Source of the DNA: JAHJTW01 sp964545545
GTDB lineage: Bacteria; Krumholzibacteriota; Krumholzibacteriia; LZORAL124-64-63
Length of the DNA stretch: 59,571 bases
Direction of reading: 5' to 3'
Assembly (NCBI GenBank): GCA_964545545.1
Contig: CAZJGK010000008.1
Span: 1 to 59,571 of the forward strand
The notes under the pieces were generated by a model that worked only from the letters and a program-made list of their open reading frames with translations, had not been told where the DNA came from and made no database searches. Shown here one piece after another: positions 39,985 to 53,030 of this stretch (positions are counted from its first letter, which is position 1; every line of letters begins with the position of its first letter). Made by a program: the position numbers and the translations under genes.

Positions 39985-41709
39985 GTGAAATTTCTTTGGC
40001 GTTTGGTTCCACGGGAGTTTTCCCGGGTGATCTACCCTGTTGCCGCAGGCTTGCTCTCCCTGTTCATCGTTAGTTATCCGCTTTTCAATACGGACCTGTA
40101 TTGGCACCTGGCCAACGGACGCGCCATGGTCGCTGCCCGGAGGATCATCAACTCGGACGTCCTATCCTACACGCACTTCGGCCAACATTTCACCAATCAC
40201 GAGTGGTTGAGCCAGCTGATTTTTTACCTTCTTTGGCATGCCTGGGGTCCGTTCGGCCTTTTTTTCTTCAAGCTCTTTCTGTGTTCCCTGGTGGTTGTCT
40301 TTGTGTACCGCTCGGCGCTGATTGCCGGCGGCAACCCCCGGTCGGCGGCGACCTTGACGGTTCTGGCGGTGCTGGCCGGCATGCGGAGATACCATATACG
40401 GCCCGAGTTGTTTTCCCTGCTGGGCATCGCCGCACTGGGATACATTTTTCTGGGCTGTCGCCGCCAGAGGGGGCGCTCCCTGGGCTTGTGGGCGATTCCC
40501 CTGATTTTCATTGTGTGGGATTGGCTGCACGGAGCGGTGGTTGGGTTGCTGTTGCTGTGTGTGGTTGTGGGGGCGGAAAATTTAAAGCGGTTCCTGCCTG
40601 ACCGGTTGGGGGAAACCGTCCTCGATGGAAGCGTGCTGAAAAAGCTCAACACAAGTTTTGCCCTCACGCTGGTCGCCGTCGTGCTCAATCCCTACGGGCT
40701 GCGCACCTACAGCCACTTCATGGTGCTGGCTCTGGGTGCCAGGGGCGCCGGCCGCATCGTGGAACTCCAACCCGTATGGGCTTCCTGGGGAGAGTATCTG
40801 CCGTTTATTTTTCTCGCCCTTCTGGCTGTTGTTTTGATCGTGATCGAGTACCGCCATGCCGACCCCACCAAGATCCTGCTGGTCACTGTCTTCGGGCTGG
40901 GGGCCTTGCGCTTCAGCAGGCTCACGGGGGTCAGTGCGGTTATCCTGGCGCCGGTAATCGTTTCGTTGCTTAAGAGCGCCGCCGGTCGTCGCGGGGGGGG
41001 GCTGGTGCGGTTCGCCCTGGGTGGGGCGGTCCTGGTCATCGCGGGGGTCGGGTTTAACGCGAAGATTCTCGGGCGGGCGGCTTCAATGACCAGTTCAGGA
41101 GCCTATATCCTGCCCTCGGAAACCGCTTTTGGGATTTCGGTGGATGAATTCCGGACCCCGACCGGTTCCGCCCGCTTCGCGGCCGATATGAACCTGCAGG
41201 GCAATATGTATAACAACGCCAACCTTGGAGGATACCTGGCCTTTTTCCTCGGGCCGGACCGCCGGATTTTCCAGTACAACATGCCGCCGGTATTTGGCGA
41301 TGTTACCCGCTTTACCGCCCAACCCAAGGAACTCGCCCGCTGGAACGTGGAGTACGCCTTCGTCAGCAGCAGGGGGGAATTGACCAAACTCTTCCCCCTC
41401 GCACAGTGGGCTCCGGTGTTCAACGACTACGTTTCAACATTGCTGGTGAAGCGGACACCGGAGCATCGCGGGCTGATTGATAAATACGAAGTCCGGTACT
41501 TCACTCCCGAACAACCTGCGCAGGTTTTTCAACGGCTGGCCGCAGATCCCGCAATCAGGCCCCGCTTGGCTTTTGAAATGGGCGTGTATCTGGCGTACAT
41601 GAAGGATGCGCGCGTGGCCGAGCGTTGGCGGCGGCTGCTGGAGGTCAACCCGGAACTGCTGGGCGATGCGGCCCTCTGGGAATTGTCAAAACGGACATTG
41701 ATCCCCTGA
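39985..41709 (+). CDS. Polytopic membrane protein, possible GT-C-type glycosyltransferase
   Basis: A 574-residue inner-membrane protein with about ten hydrophobic helices in its first 350 residues and a soluble C-terminal part. The GTG at 39985 follows AGGGCGG. Near the N-terminus it has NTDLYWHLANGRAM and FTNHEWLSQLIFYLLW. The combination of an acidic residue, WH and HEWL in the first periplasmic loop is typical of GT-C-like lipid-linked-sugar transferases. I cannot identify a donor or acceptor. The C-terminal region (about 385-574) has alpha/beta character, as in other members. It is convergent with the HlyIII-like gene six bases away. The GT-C assignment is inference from layout. Confidence 0.65.
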   Translation: MKFLWRLVPREFSRVIYPVAAGLLSLFIVSYPLFNTDLYWHLANGRAMVAARRIINSDVLSYTHFGQHFTNHEWLSQLIFYLLWHAWGPFGLFFFKLFLCSLVVVFVYRSALIAGGNPRSAATLTVLAVLAGMRRYHIRPELFSLLGIAALGYIFLGCRRQRGRSLGLWAIPLIFIVWDWLHGAVVGLLLLCVVVGAENLKRFLPDRLGETVLDGSVLKKLNTSFALTLVAVVLNPYGLRTYSHFMVLALGARGAGRIVELQPVWASWGEYLPFIFLALLAVVLIVIEYRHADPTKILLVTVFGLGALRFSRLTGVSAVILAPVIVSLLKSAAGRRGGGLVRFALGGAVLVIAGVGFNAKILGRAASMTSSGAYILPSETAFGISVDEFRTPTGSARFAADMNLQGNMYNNANLGGYLAFFLGPDRRIFQYNMPPVFGDVTRFTAQPKELARWNVEYAFVSSRGELTKLFPLAQWAPVFNDYVSTLLVKRTPEHRGLIDKYEVRYFTPEQPAQVFQRLAADPAIRPRLAFEMGVYLAYMKDARVAERWRRLLEVNPELLGDAALWELSKRTLIP

Positions 41710-41715
41710 TGGCGG

Positions 41716-42372
41716 TTACCGTCCTGGAATCACATACCACAATACGCACAGATAATGGGTCACGGTCCCCACGAGGACCAGCAGGTGCCACACGGCGTGG
41801 TGATAGGGAAAACCGCGCCAGGCGTAGAACACCGCGCCGCCGGTGTAGGCGAGGCCTCCGACGGCCAGCAGTTCCAGAGCGGGAACCGGCAGGGCCGCCA
41901 TCAGGGGCTTGACGGCCAGCACGATGAGCCAGCCCATGAGCAGGTAAAAAAACAGGGACAGTTTTTTGGAGGGCCGTTTCAACACAACCTCGTAGACGAT
42001 GCCGAGGGTGGCCAGGCCCCAGGCGATACCGAACAAGGTCCAACCCAGGCGTCCCCCCAGAACACTGAGGGTAAAGGGGGTGTAGGTGCCGGCAATGAGC
42101 AGATAGATGGCTCCATGATCCATCAACTCGAACAGGCGTTTGGCGCGGGGCGGCGTCAGGGCGTGGTACAGGGTCGAGGCTGAATAGAGCAGCAACATGC
42201 AGGCGCCGAAGACGGTGACTCCTGTGATCAGACGCGGCCCCCCGGCATGGGCGGCCTTGACGATCAGCAGCACCAGACCGACAACGCTGCCCAAGGCGCC
42301 TAGTCCGTGCGTCACCGCGTGGGCGATTTCCTCACCAGTTGAGAAGCCTTGATAGGCAAATGAACCGCGCAA
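41716..42372 (-). CDS. Hemolysin III / PAQR-family membrane protein
   Basis: A 218-residue protein with seven membrane helices of the YqfA/HlyIII branch of the PAQR superfamily. Conserved residues of the metal site are visible: SASTLYHAL (Ser and His), an Asp in MDHGAIYLLIAGTYTPF, and HHAVWHLLVLVGTVTHYL with paired His near the C-terminus. The frame opens with TTG at 42372, preceded by AAGGG at normal spacing, so I accept this start. No ATG opens the frame before helix 1. PAQR proteins are thought to be zinc-dependent hydrolases, possibly ceramidase-like. The hemolysin name is historical. It is a single gene. Confidence 0.93.
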   Translation of the reverse strand: MRGSFAYQGFSTGEEIAHAVTHGLGALGSVVGLVLLIVKAAHAGGPRLITGVTVFGACMLLLYSASTLYHALTPPRAKRLFELMDHGAIYLLIAGTYTPFTLSVLGGRLGWTLFGIAWGLATLGIVYEVVLKRPSKKLSLFFYLLMGWLIVLAVKPLMAALPVPALELLAVGGLAYTGGAVFYAWRGFPYHHAVWHLLVLVGTVTHYLCVLWYVIPGR

Positions 42373-42413
42373 AAACGGCCCTTTCGAAGGAGTGAGCAGG
42401 GGCCAGGTCTTCC

Positions 42414-42428
42414 TTCCAATTATTGGAA
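42414..42428. promoter_or_regulatory. Palindrome sharing CCAATTATTG with a downstream site
   Basis: TTCCAAT-T-ATTGGAA, a perfect 7+1+7 dyad. The core CCAATTATTG (42416-42425) recurs at 42499-42508, 83 bases further on. Confidence 0.4.
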
Positions 42429-42498
42429 ACGATAGGCGTTTCCGTTGGACAGGCCAGAGAAATCCGTTGTTTTATGATCGGAATAATTGAGATGGGAC

Positions 42499-42525
42499 CA
42501 ATTATTGTTGGATCCACCAACAATT
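42499..42525. promoter_or_regulatory. Second CCAATTATTG site with inverted repeat
   Basis: CCAATTATTG (42499-42508) runs into ATTGTTGG (42505-42512), atcca, CCAACAAT (42518-42525), a perfect 8+5+8 dyad. It overlaps the putative -35 box of the protease promoter. Confidence 0.45.
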
Positions 42526-42536
42526 TTGATATAAAA
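42509..42536 (+). promoter_or_regulatory. Candidate promoter of the S1 protease gene
   Basis: TTGGAT (42509-42514), a 16-bp spacer and TATAAA (42531-42536), giving a leader of about 45 bases. Confidence 0.45.
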
Positions 42537-42586
42537 TCACAGTCTCAATCCTTTTATTACCATGATTTCCACTGGAGGGGGAAGCC

Positions 42587-45490
42587 ATGATCCACCGTGC
42601 ACGCCCATTTATTCGTTTCGCTTCGCTGTTGAGTCTCGGCTTGTTGATAGGAACCGGGGCGGCTTTTGCAGCCCCTCAGGCCGTTAACCCCCTGGCGATC
42701 GACGGGCCGGTGGCAAACCAACTGCAGGTCATGGCTACGGACCTGGTCCCGGTCATGATCACCCCGGCCGTGGATGTCTCCGCCGCCCGCGCAGAAGATG
42801 TCGACCGCGAGGCCAGGGGCCTGCCGCCACGGTTTGCCTTGCCCGAACAGGTCGATGTGACGCCCGAGAACAGCGGCGTCTGGGAAGATTTGTCCGGCCC
42901 GTATTCGCTGTGGCGCTACCGGGTGACGGCGCCGGGAGCCTTATCCCTGAATTTCGGGTTTTCATCCTATCGGCTGCCCAAGGGCTCCCGCCTGACCATC
43001 TATCCGGTCGATGCCACCGCGGCGGACGACATCCGCGGCGTGCGCGTTTTTACCGAACGTGACAACGAGGACCACGGTCAGCTGTGGACTCCGGTGGTTA
43101 TCAGTGACGACGTGATGATCGAACTCCTGGTTGCCGATGAATTCCGCCGGGACTATGAGCTGGAGCTGACCTCGGTCAACCGCGGCTACCGTTTCTTTGG
43201 GGAAGACCTTGTTGATCAACTGCGGGACAAGTCGGGATCGTGCAACATCGATGTCAATTGTCCCGAGGGTGATCCCTGGCGCGACGAAATTCCGTCCGTG
43301 GGCGTGATCTCCACCGGCGGCAGCACGTTCTGCACCGGGTTCATGGTCAACAACACAGCCGAAGACGCCACGCCTTATTTCATGACCGCCAATCACTGCG
43401 GGATTCGCACGAACAATGCGGCCTCCCTGGTTGTCTACTGGAATTTTGAGAGCCCAACCTGTGGCCAGCATGGCGGAGGCAGCTTGGCTGATTTCTCCAC
43501 GGGTTCGACCTTCCTGGCCGGCAACGCCACCTCTGATTTCACCCTGGTGGAACTGGATGATGCCGTGGATCCGGCTTTCAACGTGAGTTACGCCGGCTGG
43601 GACAACACGAGCAACGACCCGGTCCAGGCTGTGGCCATCCACCATCCCAATACCGACGAGAAGAGCATCAGTTTCGACTTCGACCCCGCCACCACGACCG
43701 ACTATCTGGGCACGGTTTCCCCCGGTGACGGCACCCACATCCGGGTGATCGATTGGGATCTGGGAACCACCGAGCCGGGTTCGTCAGGGTCACCGTTGTT
43801 TGATCAGAATCATCACATCGTGGGTCAGTTGCACGGCGGCTATGCGTCCTGCGGCAATGACCAATCCGATTACTACGGACGGTTTTCGCGCTCATGGCCT
43901 TCCCTGGCGCCATTCCTGGATCCTCTGGGCACCGGAGTGGAATCCCTGGATACGTATGTTCCCGGTCAGTCCGGTCTGGCCGTCACGCCTTTCGGTGCAT
44001 TTTCCGCCCAGGGCGATCAGGGCGGACCGTTCACGCCGGCGAGCCGGCAATACCTCCTGGAGAACCTGAACCCCGTGGATATGAATTACCAGGTCAGCGC
44101 GGATGTGCCCTGGTTGGACATCGTCGGTGGTACGGGCTTGATCCCCGGCGGCGGTACTGTTGCTGTGACCGCCACCATCAATACCCAGGCCAATGGCCTG
44201 GGCGAGGGGCATTACAACGGGACGCTTTCGTTTCTGAACCTCTCCGATGGCACCGGCGATACGACCCGTGAGGTTCATCTGCAGGTTGGCGTGCCCTCGC
44301 TGGTCTACAGCTACCCCCTGGACACCGATCCGGGCTGGACCATGGGTGCCGGCTGGGGATTCGGCGTACCCCAGGGGCTGGGCGGCGAGTACGGCAACCC
44401 CGATCCCGTAGCGGGCCACACCGGCAGCAACGTCCTCGGCTTCAATCTGGCCGGGGATTATCCCAACAACCTGGCGGTGACCCACCTGATCAGCACGGCC
44501 ATCGATTGCTCGGGTCTTTCGGGTGTGAGCGTTAAATTCTGGCGCTGGTTGGGCGTCGAACAGCCTGCCTATGACCACGCCTTCCTGAGCGTCAGCAATG
44601 ATGGGGTGAGCTATACGACCGTCTGGCAGAACACGGGGGAAGTCGCCGACAACGCCTGGACCCAGGTGGAGTACGACATCAGCGCCGTGGCCGACGGTCA
44701 GCCGACGGTCTACCTGGTCTGGACCATGGGGCCCACCGACGGCAGCTTCAGATATTGCGGCTGGAATATCGACGATGTTGAGATCTGGGGCCTGTCTTCC
44801 GGGGCCGGCGAGTTGACCTTGACCATGACCCCTCACAACGCTCCCGTCCATATCCCCGAAGGCGGGGGGCAGTTCACCTACGAGGTTACCCTGAATACGA
44901 CCAGTACGGTGACCGTCAGCGCCGTGTTCGACGCGATTTTGCCCAACGGGGCGGTTTATCCCGTCCTGTCGCCCCCGGCCATGACTTTGGCCGCCGGCAC
45001 CCATTCCTGGCCGAACCTCGCCCAGAACGTACCGGATTTCGCTCCTCCGGGGGTCTACACCTACCGCTGCCGGATAAACGCGACGGACGGTCAGACGGCG
45101 CAGGACACGTTCACTTTCGAAAAAGTCGTACCGGTCAAATCCGCCAACAGGGTTGGGGATTGGAAGCTGAGCGGCTGGGACGAAGGTGACCGGCCCGCCG
45201 AGCTGCCGGGCGGCTTTGCCTTGCGCGGCGCGGCGCCCAACCCGTTCAATCCCATGACCACCATCGCCTTCGACCTGCCGCGTTCGGTGGCCGTGACCCT
45301 TGATGTATTCGATGTGGCCGGACACCGTGTGCGGTCCCTGATCGATGGCCAAGTGATGCCGGCGGGCAACCGTGCGGTGGTTTGGAACGGCCAGGATGAT
45401 TCGGGTCGCCCGGCGGCCACCGGCGTGTATTTCTATCGCCTGCAAGCGGGAGAATTCGCCGACACTGGCCGAATGATGCTCATCAAGTAA
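42587..45490 (+). CDS. Secreted lysyl-endopeptidase-like S1 protease with FlgD-like C-terminus
   Basis: A 967-residue exported serine protease. GGAGGGGGAAG precedes the ATG at 42587. After the signal peptide (LLSLGLLIGTGAAFA) comes a propeptide-like region to about residue 215. A trypsin-fold domain follows, with His270 in TANHCG, Asp317 in SDFTLVELDD and Ser402 in GSSGSPLF. The layout resembles Achromobacter lysyl endopeptidase and Myxobacter proteases. Later modules are a beta-sandwich (about 460-570), a MAM/ConA-like jelly-roll (about 570-740: PGWTMGAGWGFG to WNIDDVEIWG), an Ig-like module and the FlgD-like domain (NPFNPMTTIAFDLPR to MMLIK). A strong terminator follows. Secretion is confident. 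Cleavage specificity after Lys is inferred from similarity only. Confidence 0.92.
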   Translation: MIHRARPFIRFASLLSLGLLIGTGAAFAAPQAVNPLAIDGPVANQLQVMATDLVPVMITPAVDVSAARAEDVDREARGLPPRFALPEQVDVTPENSGVWEDLSGPYSLWRYRVTAPGALSLNFGFSSYRLPKGSRLTIYPVDATAADDIRGVRVFTERDNEDHGQLWTPVVISDDVMIELLVADEFRRDYELELTSVNRGYRFFGEDLVDQLRDKSGSCNIDVNCPEGDPWRDEIPSVGVISTGGSTFCTGFMVNNTAEDATPYFMTANHCGIRTNNAASLVVYWNFESPTCGQHGGGSLADFSTGSTFLAGNATSDFTLVELDDAVDPAFNVSYAGWDNTSNDPVQAVAIHHPNTDEKSISFDFDPATTTDYLGTVSPGDGTHIRVIDWDLGTTEPGSSGSPLFDQNHHIVGQLHGGYASCGNDQSDYYGRFSRSWPSLAPFLDPLGTGVESLDTYVPGQSGLAVTPFGAFSAQGDQGGPFTPASRQYLLENLNPVDMNYQVSADVPWLDIVGGTGLIPGGGTVAVTATINTQANGLGEGHYNGTLSFLNLSDGTGDTTREVHLQVGVPSLVYSYPLDTDPGWTMGAGWGFGVPQGLGGEYGNPDPVAGHTGSNVLGFNLAGDYPNNLAVTHLISTAIDCSGLSGVSVKFWRWLGVEQPAYDHAFLSVSNDGVSYTTVWQNTGEVADNAWTQVEYDISAVADGQPTVYLVWTMGPTDGSFRYCGWNIDDVEIWGLSSGAGELTLTMTPHNAPVHIPEGGGQFTYEVTLNTTSTVTVSAVFDAILPNGAVYPVLSPPAMTLAAGTHSWPNLAQNVPDFAPPGVYTYRCRINATDGQTAQDTFTFEKVVPVKSANRVGDWKLSGWDEGDRPAELPGGFALRGAAPNPFNPMTTIAFDLPRSVAVTLDVFDVAGHRVRSLIDGQVMPAGNRAVVWNGQDDSGRPAATGVYFYRLQAGEFADTGRMMLIK

Positions 45491-45520
45491 TCGTTCAGCG
45501 GACGGGTTTCCCCCCCCTGC

Positions 45521-45556
45521 CAACGCCCCGGGTTCGCACCCGGGGCGTTGGTCGTT
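45521..45556 (+). terminator. Intrinsic-type terminator after the S1 protease gene
   Basis: A perfect 12-bp stem, CAACGCCCCGGG (45521-45532) with CCCGGGGCGTTG (45539-45550), around TTCGCA, then GTCGTTTT. The T-run is short and delayed, but the stem is very strong. Confidence 0.7.
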
Positions 45557-45623
45557 TTGGACGGTGATACGAATCAAGTTAAAGCGGCCGCGAGACATGA
45601 CGATAAACAAGAGGTGATTTTCA

Positions 45624-49934
<4,311 letters not shown>

Positions 49935-49954
49935 TGTCTCCGGTGATCCCGGGA

Positions 49955-50794
49955 TCATTGCTTGCGCCAGGCGTATCCCAACTGGGCCACGGCGTAGATC
50001 AATCCCGTCAGCAGCACGATGGTGGCGCCGGCCGGCAGGTCGGCGCCATAGCTTATGCCCAGGCCGGCCACGGTGAAGAGCGAGCTGAGGACCGCAGCGA
50101 GAATCATGGTGGGCCAGAGCCTGCGCACGAAGAGCCCGGCGATGGAAGCGGGCAGGGTCACCAGGGCGATGACCATGACGATACCCACCACGTAGACCAG
50201 AGTCACGATGGTCAGGGCAATGAGCATTAGCAGCAGCGTGTAGAGCCAACCGACCCGGACCCCCCGCAGACGCGCGAATTCCTCGTCAAAACAGATCGCC
50301 AGCAGGGGATAGTAGAAAACCAGGACCAGCAGCAGGATGACGAAGTCCAGTCCCACCAGCAGGCCCAGGGCCGCGGGGTCGACCATCACGATATTGCCGA
50401 ACAGATAGGTGATCAGATCGGCTTTGTAGCCGGGGGTCTTGAACAGGAAGAACACGCCCAGGGCCATGCCGACGGCCCACAGGGCGGAGATCACGGTGTC
50501 TTCACGTTCGCGGCTGTGGGCGCGGACCAGGCCGATCAAGCCGGCTCCGAGCAGGGCGGCGACGACGGCTCCGTGCAGAGGGTGCAGCCAATCCAGGTGG
50601 TGGACTGCGCGCAGCCAGTAGGCGGCGCCCATGCCTCCCAGGACTGTGTGCGCCAGACTGCCGGCGATGACGGTGATCCGGCGCGTGACCACATAGGTTC
50701 CGACGATTCCGCAGGCCACACTCGCCAGCAGACCCGCCATCAACGCCTGGCGCAGAAAGACATGCTGGCCCAAGGCGGTGATGAATTCACTCAT
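49955..50794 (-). CDS. znuB: Zn/Mn ABC transporter permease (ZnuB-like)
   Basis: A 279-residue inner-membrane permease of the ABC-3 family for zinc or manganese uptake, with eight to nine hydrophobic helices. Family motifs include LRQALMAGLLASVACGIVGT, VVTRRITVIAGSLAHTVLGG and RLRGVRVGWLYTLLLMLIAL. Its start overlaps the end of the ATPase gene by four bases (ATGA), so the two are translationally coupled. It is the last gene of a four-gene unit zur-znuA-znuC-znuB, an order that differs from the separate znuA in E. coli. The Zur-type regulator at the head of the operon makes zinc the likelier substrate. Confidence 0.93.
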   Translation of the reverse strand: MSEFITALGQHVFLRQALMAGLLASVACGIVGTYVVTRRITVIAGSLAHTVLGGMGAAYWLRAVHHLDWLHPLHGAVVAALLGAGLIGLVRAHSREREDTVISALWAVGMALGVFFLFKTPGYKADLITYLFGNIVMVDPAALGLLVGLDFVILLLVLVFYYPLLAICFDEEFARLRGVRVGWLYTLLLMLIALTIVTLVYVVGIVMVIALVTLPASIAGLFVRRLWPTMILAAVLSSLFTVAGLGISYGADLPAGATIVLLTGLIYAVAQLGYAWRKQ

Positions 50795-51582
50795 GGCGAA
50801 CCTCCCGCCGGATCATCGTGGTGAAGGTGTTCGTGATGATGATCGTGCCGGATCAGGGACAGGCCTTCCGAGCCGGGGAACAGAGTCGCCAGGGCTCCGG
50901 AAATCTCGCTGGCCGGGTGTTCGTCGATGCCCTGGTTGATGCACAGGATCGCGTCCACATGGCGCGAAACCGTGCTTACATCGTGGGAGACAAGCACCAC
51001 GGTCATGCGTTCGTTGAGCCGGTGCAACAGTTCGAACAGGTCGCCCTGCACGGTCGGGTCAAGACTGGAGGTGGGTTCGTCCAGCAACAACAGGTCGGGT
51101 TCGCAGGTCAGGGCCCGGGCGATGAGCACCCGCTGGCGTTGGCCGCCGCTCAAGGAGCTGAAAGGGCGGTCCTTCAGGCCATCCATCTCGGTTTCCCGCA
51201 AGGCGTTCAGGGCGAGGTTGCGGTCACTGGACCGGAAGGGTCCCGCGAACCGGCCGGGCCGAAGCCGGCCCATGAGAGTCACGTCCATCACGGTCACCGG
51301 AAACTGGGGGTCCACATGGGCGTGCTGGGGCATATAGCCGACCCGGCCGCGGCTGTGGGCGGGTTTTTCGCCGAACAGCCGCACCTGGCCGCGATCAGGA
51401 TGCAGCAGGCCGAGAATGAGCCTCAACAGGGTGGTTTTGCCGCCGCCGTTGGGGCCCACGATGGAGACGAAGCTGCCGTTGGTGATGACCGCCGTGGCCC
51501 CTGTAAACACCGGCTGTCCGCGGTAGGCGAAGTGTAGGTCGTGCACTTCAACCACAGGGCGGCCCAGGTCAGGATTCGCCAT
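50791..51582 (-). CDS. znuC: Zn/Mn ABC transporter ATP-binding protein (ZnuC-like), His-rich tail
   Basis: A 263-residue ATPase of the metal ABC family. Walker A is GPNGGGKTT, the signature LSGGQRQRV, Walker B LLLLDEPTSSLD, and the switch His is in VLVSHDVSTV. The last ~20 residues are unusually His/Asp-rich (HDHHHEHLHHDD), a possible cytoplasmic zinc-sensing or storage tail. The start overlaps the 3' end of the binding-protein gene by 14 bases, and its own end overlaps the permease start by 4 bases. It energises uptake by the neighbouring permease. Confidence 0.94.
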   Translation of the reverse strand: MANPDLGRPVVEVHDLHFAYRGQPVFTGATAVITNGSFVSIVGPNGGGKTTLLRLILGLLHPDRGQVRLFGEKPAHSRGRVGYMPQHAHVDPQFPVTVMDVTLMGRLRPGRFAGPFRSSDRNLALNALRETEMDGLKDRPFSSLSGGQRQRVLIARALTCEPDLLLLDEPTSSLDPTVQGDLFELLHRLNERMTVVLVSHDVSTVSRHVDAILCINQGIDEHPASEISGALATLFPGSEGLSLIRHDHHHEHLHHDDPAGGSP

Positions 51583-52432
51583 GGCAAGCCTCCCTGATGG
51601 TGCGACCGATGGTCAACATGTTCTCCACGTAATCGGCCGCCAAAGGATCCAGCGCGATCACCTTGATGCCGGTTTCGCGGGCCAGGGCCCGGGCCGACTG
51701 GGGCGAGAACTCCGGCTGCACGAATACGGCACGTGCACCCTGTGCTTTGATGCTCTCGATCACGAGGGCCAAGTGGTGGGGCGAAGGATTCAAGCCGCCC
51801 TGCTCGATGGCCACCTGGCGCAGACCGTAGGCGCGGGCGAAATAGCCGAACGCGGGATGGACAACGAACAAATCCCTGCCGCGCAACGGCGCCATTTCCT
51901 TCCGGAGGCGCTGATCCAGGTCGGCGAGAACCCCGGTCAGACTGTCGGCCCGGGCACGGATTTGTGGGGCGTGATCCGGTATTATCCCGGCCAGATGATT
52001 CGCCATGACCTTGACCTGGGCGGACATCAGCTGGGGGTCAAGCCACAGATGAGGGTCAAGTTCACCGTGGTCGTGTCCAGGTTCGGCCAGCGGGAGCCTG
52101 GACAAGCCGGCGACGGTGTCGACCACCTCAAGCCCGGGGTGGGAGTCCTTCAGCCGAGGCAGCAACAGATGCTCCATGGGCACGCCGCAGGCGAAGTAAA
52201 GCTGGATGCCGGTCAGGGCGGCCATGCGGCGGGGGCTGGGATCGAAGGTGGCGGGGGACTCGCCGGGAGCGATCACCGTGACCACTTTCGCCGCGTTGCC
52301 CGCAAGGGCGGAGGCCATGCTGGCCAACGGCGCGATGCTGACCCCGACCACGGGGATCTCGTGCGGCGCGGGGGCCCGTGCGCAGGAGGCCAGCAGAATC
52401 GGAAGCGCCAGGGCGGCAAGAACGGTTTTCAT
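51569..52432 (-). CDS. znuA: Zn/Mn-binding periplasmic lipoprotein (ZnuA-like)
   Basis: A 287-residue solute-binding protein of the cluster A-I (ZnuA/TroA) family. I chose the ATG at 52432 (MKTVLAALALPILLASCARA). It gives a perfect lipobox LASC, follows AGG, and overlaps the stop of the Fur-family gene by four bases (ATGA). Metal ligands of the family are recognisable: His in VPMEHLLLP, His in DPHLWLDP, His in VVHPAFGYFARAYG and Asp in ALDPLAADYVENM. The His-rich loop (PGHDHGELDPH) is short. It delivers zinc or manganese to the downstream permease. The regulator upstream favours zinc. Confidence 0.94.
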   Translation of the reverse strand: MKTVLAALALPILLASCARAPAPHEIPVVGVSIAPLASMASALAGNAAKVVTVIAPGESPATFDPSPRRMAALTGIQLYFACGVPMEHLLLPRLKDSHPGLEVVDTVAGLSRLPLAEPGHDHGELDPHLWLDPQLMSAQVKVMANHLAGIIPDHAPQIRARADSLTGVLADLDQRLRKEMAPLRGRDLFVVHPAFGYFARAYGLRQVAIEQGGLNPSPHHLALVIESIKAQGARAVFVQPEFSPQSARALARETGIKVIALDPLAADYVENMLTIGRTIREACHGES

Positions 52433-52872
52433 GATCCTTTTCCCTCCCGGCGGCAGGCGTCGCAACAACCCCGCAGCTGGATTTCGAAGCTGCCTTGCGT
52501 GAGGGCTTTGCGGCAGCCGGTCACGCCGGCCGGATGCAGGGCGAGTCCCGGCAGGCAGACCATTTTGCCGCACGAGGTGCACAGGAAATGAGGGTGGGAA
52601 CGGACGCCGTGCTCCTTGGTCGCGTCTTCGAAACGCCACACCGGTCCGCCCAATTGGGTGCGCCTGACCAGCCCCGCTTTTTCCAGGTCGATGAGATTGC
52701 GATACAGGGTGGCACGATTCCAGGTCCTGTCGTGCAGATATGCGGCGATCTCGCCGTGGCTCAAGGGCTTGCTGGCGGTGCGCAGCAGATCCATGACGGC
52801 CAGACGAGCGCCGGTGGCGCGCAGGTTCGCCTGGTGCAGGGTTTTGCGGAAATGATCGTTGGTCATGGTCAT
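52429..52872 (-). CDS. zur: Fur-family metalloregulator, probably Zur
   Basis: A 147-residue Fur-family repressor. The winged-helix domain (LRATGARLAVMDLLRTASKP, NRATLYRNLIDLEKAGLV) precedes a dimerisation domain with metal ligands HPHFLCTSCGKMVCL and a second pair, CCDAC, near the C-terminus. The two CxxC pairs form the structural zinc site. As first gene of an operon with znuACB, it is most likely Zur and represses its own operon when zinc is plentiful. ATGs at 52872 and 52866 are both possible, and neither has a good binding site. A dyad at 52936-52954 is a candidate operator. Confidence 0.9.
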   Translation of the reverse strand: MTMTNDHFRKTLHQANLRATGARLAVMDLLRTASKPLSHGEIAAYLHDRTWNRATLYRNLIDLEKAGLVRRTQLGGPVWRFEDATKEHGVRSHPHFLCTSCGKMVCLPGLALHPAGVTGCRKALTQGSFEIQLRGCCDACRREGKGS

Positions 52873-52935
52873 TCGTTATTGTTCGCGGTCATGAGGAAAC
52901 CGGTCCCGGACCTTGATGGTGGACCGGAACAGGTT

Positions 52936-52954
52936 AATGCAATAGCGTCGCATT
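52936..52954. promoter_or_regulatory. Candidate Zur operator between zur and the YkgJ-type gene
   Basis: AATGC-aatagcgtc-GCATT, a 5+9+5 dyad with one further inner pair. It lies 64-82 bases upstream of zur and 77-95 bases upstream of the divergent gene. The length and symmetry fit a Fur-family site. The sequence is not a known consensus. Confidence 0.4.
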
Positions 52955-53030
52955 TACAAACATATTTCAAAAGGTGTGTTATTATTATCCCGGTCACTTT
53001 GAAAGCGAACATGTTTCCGGGAGCATCGTC

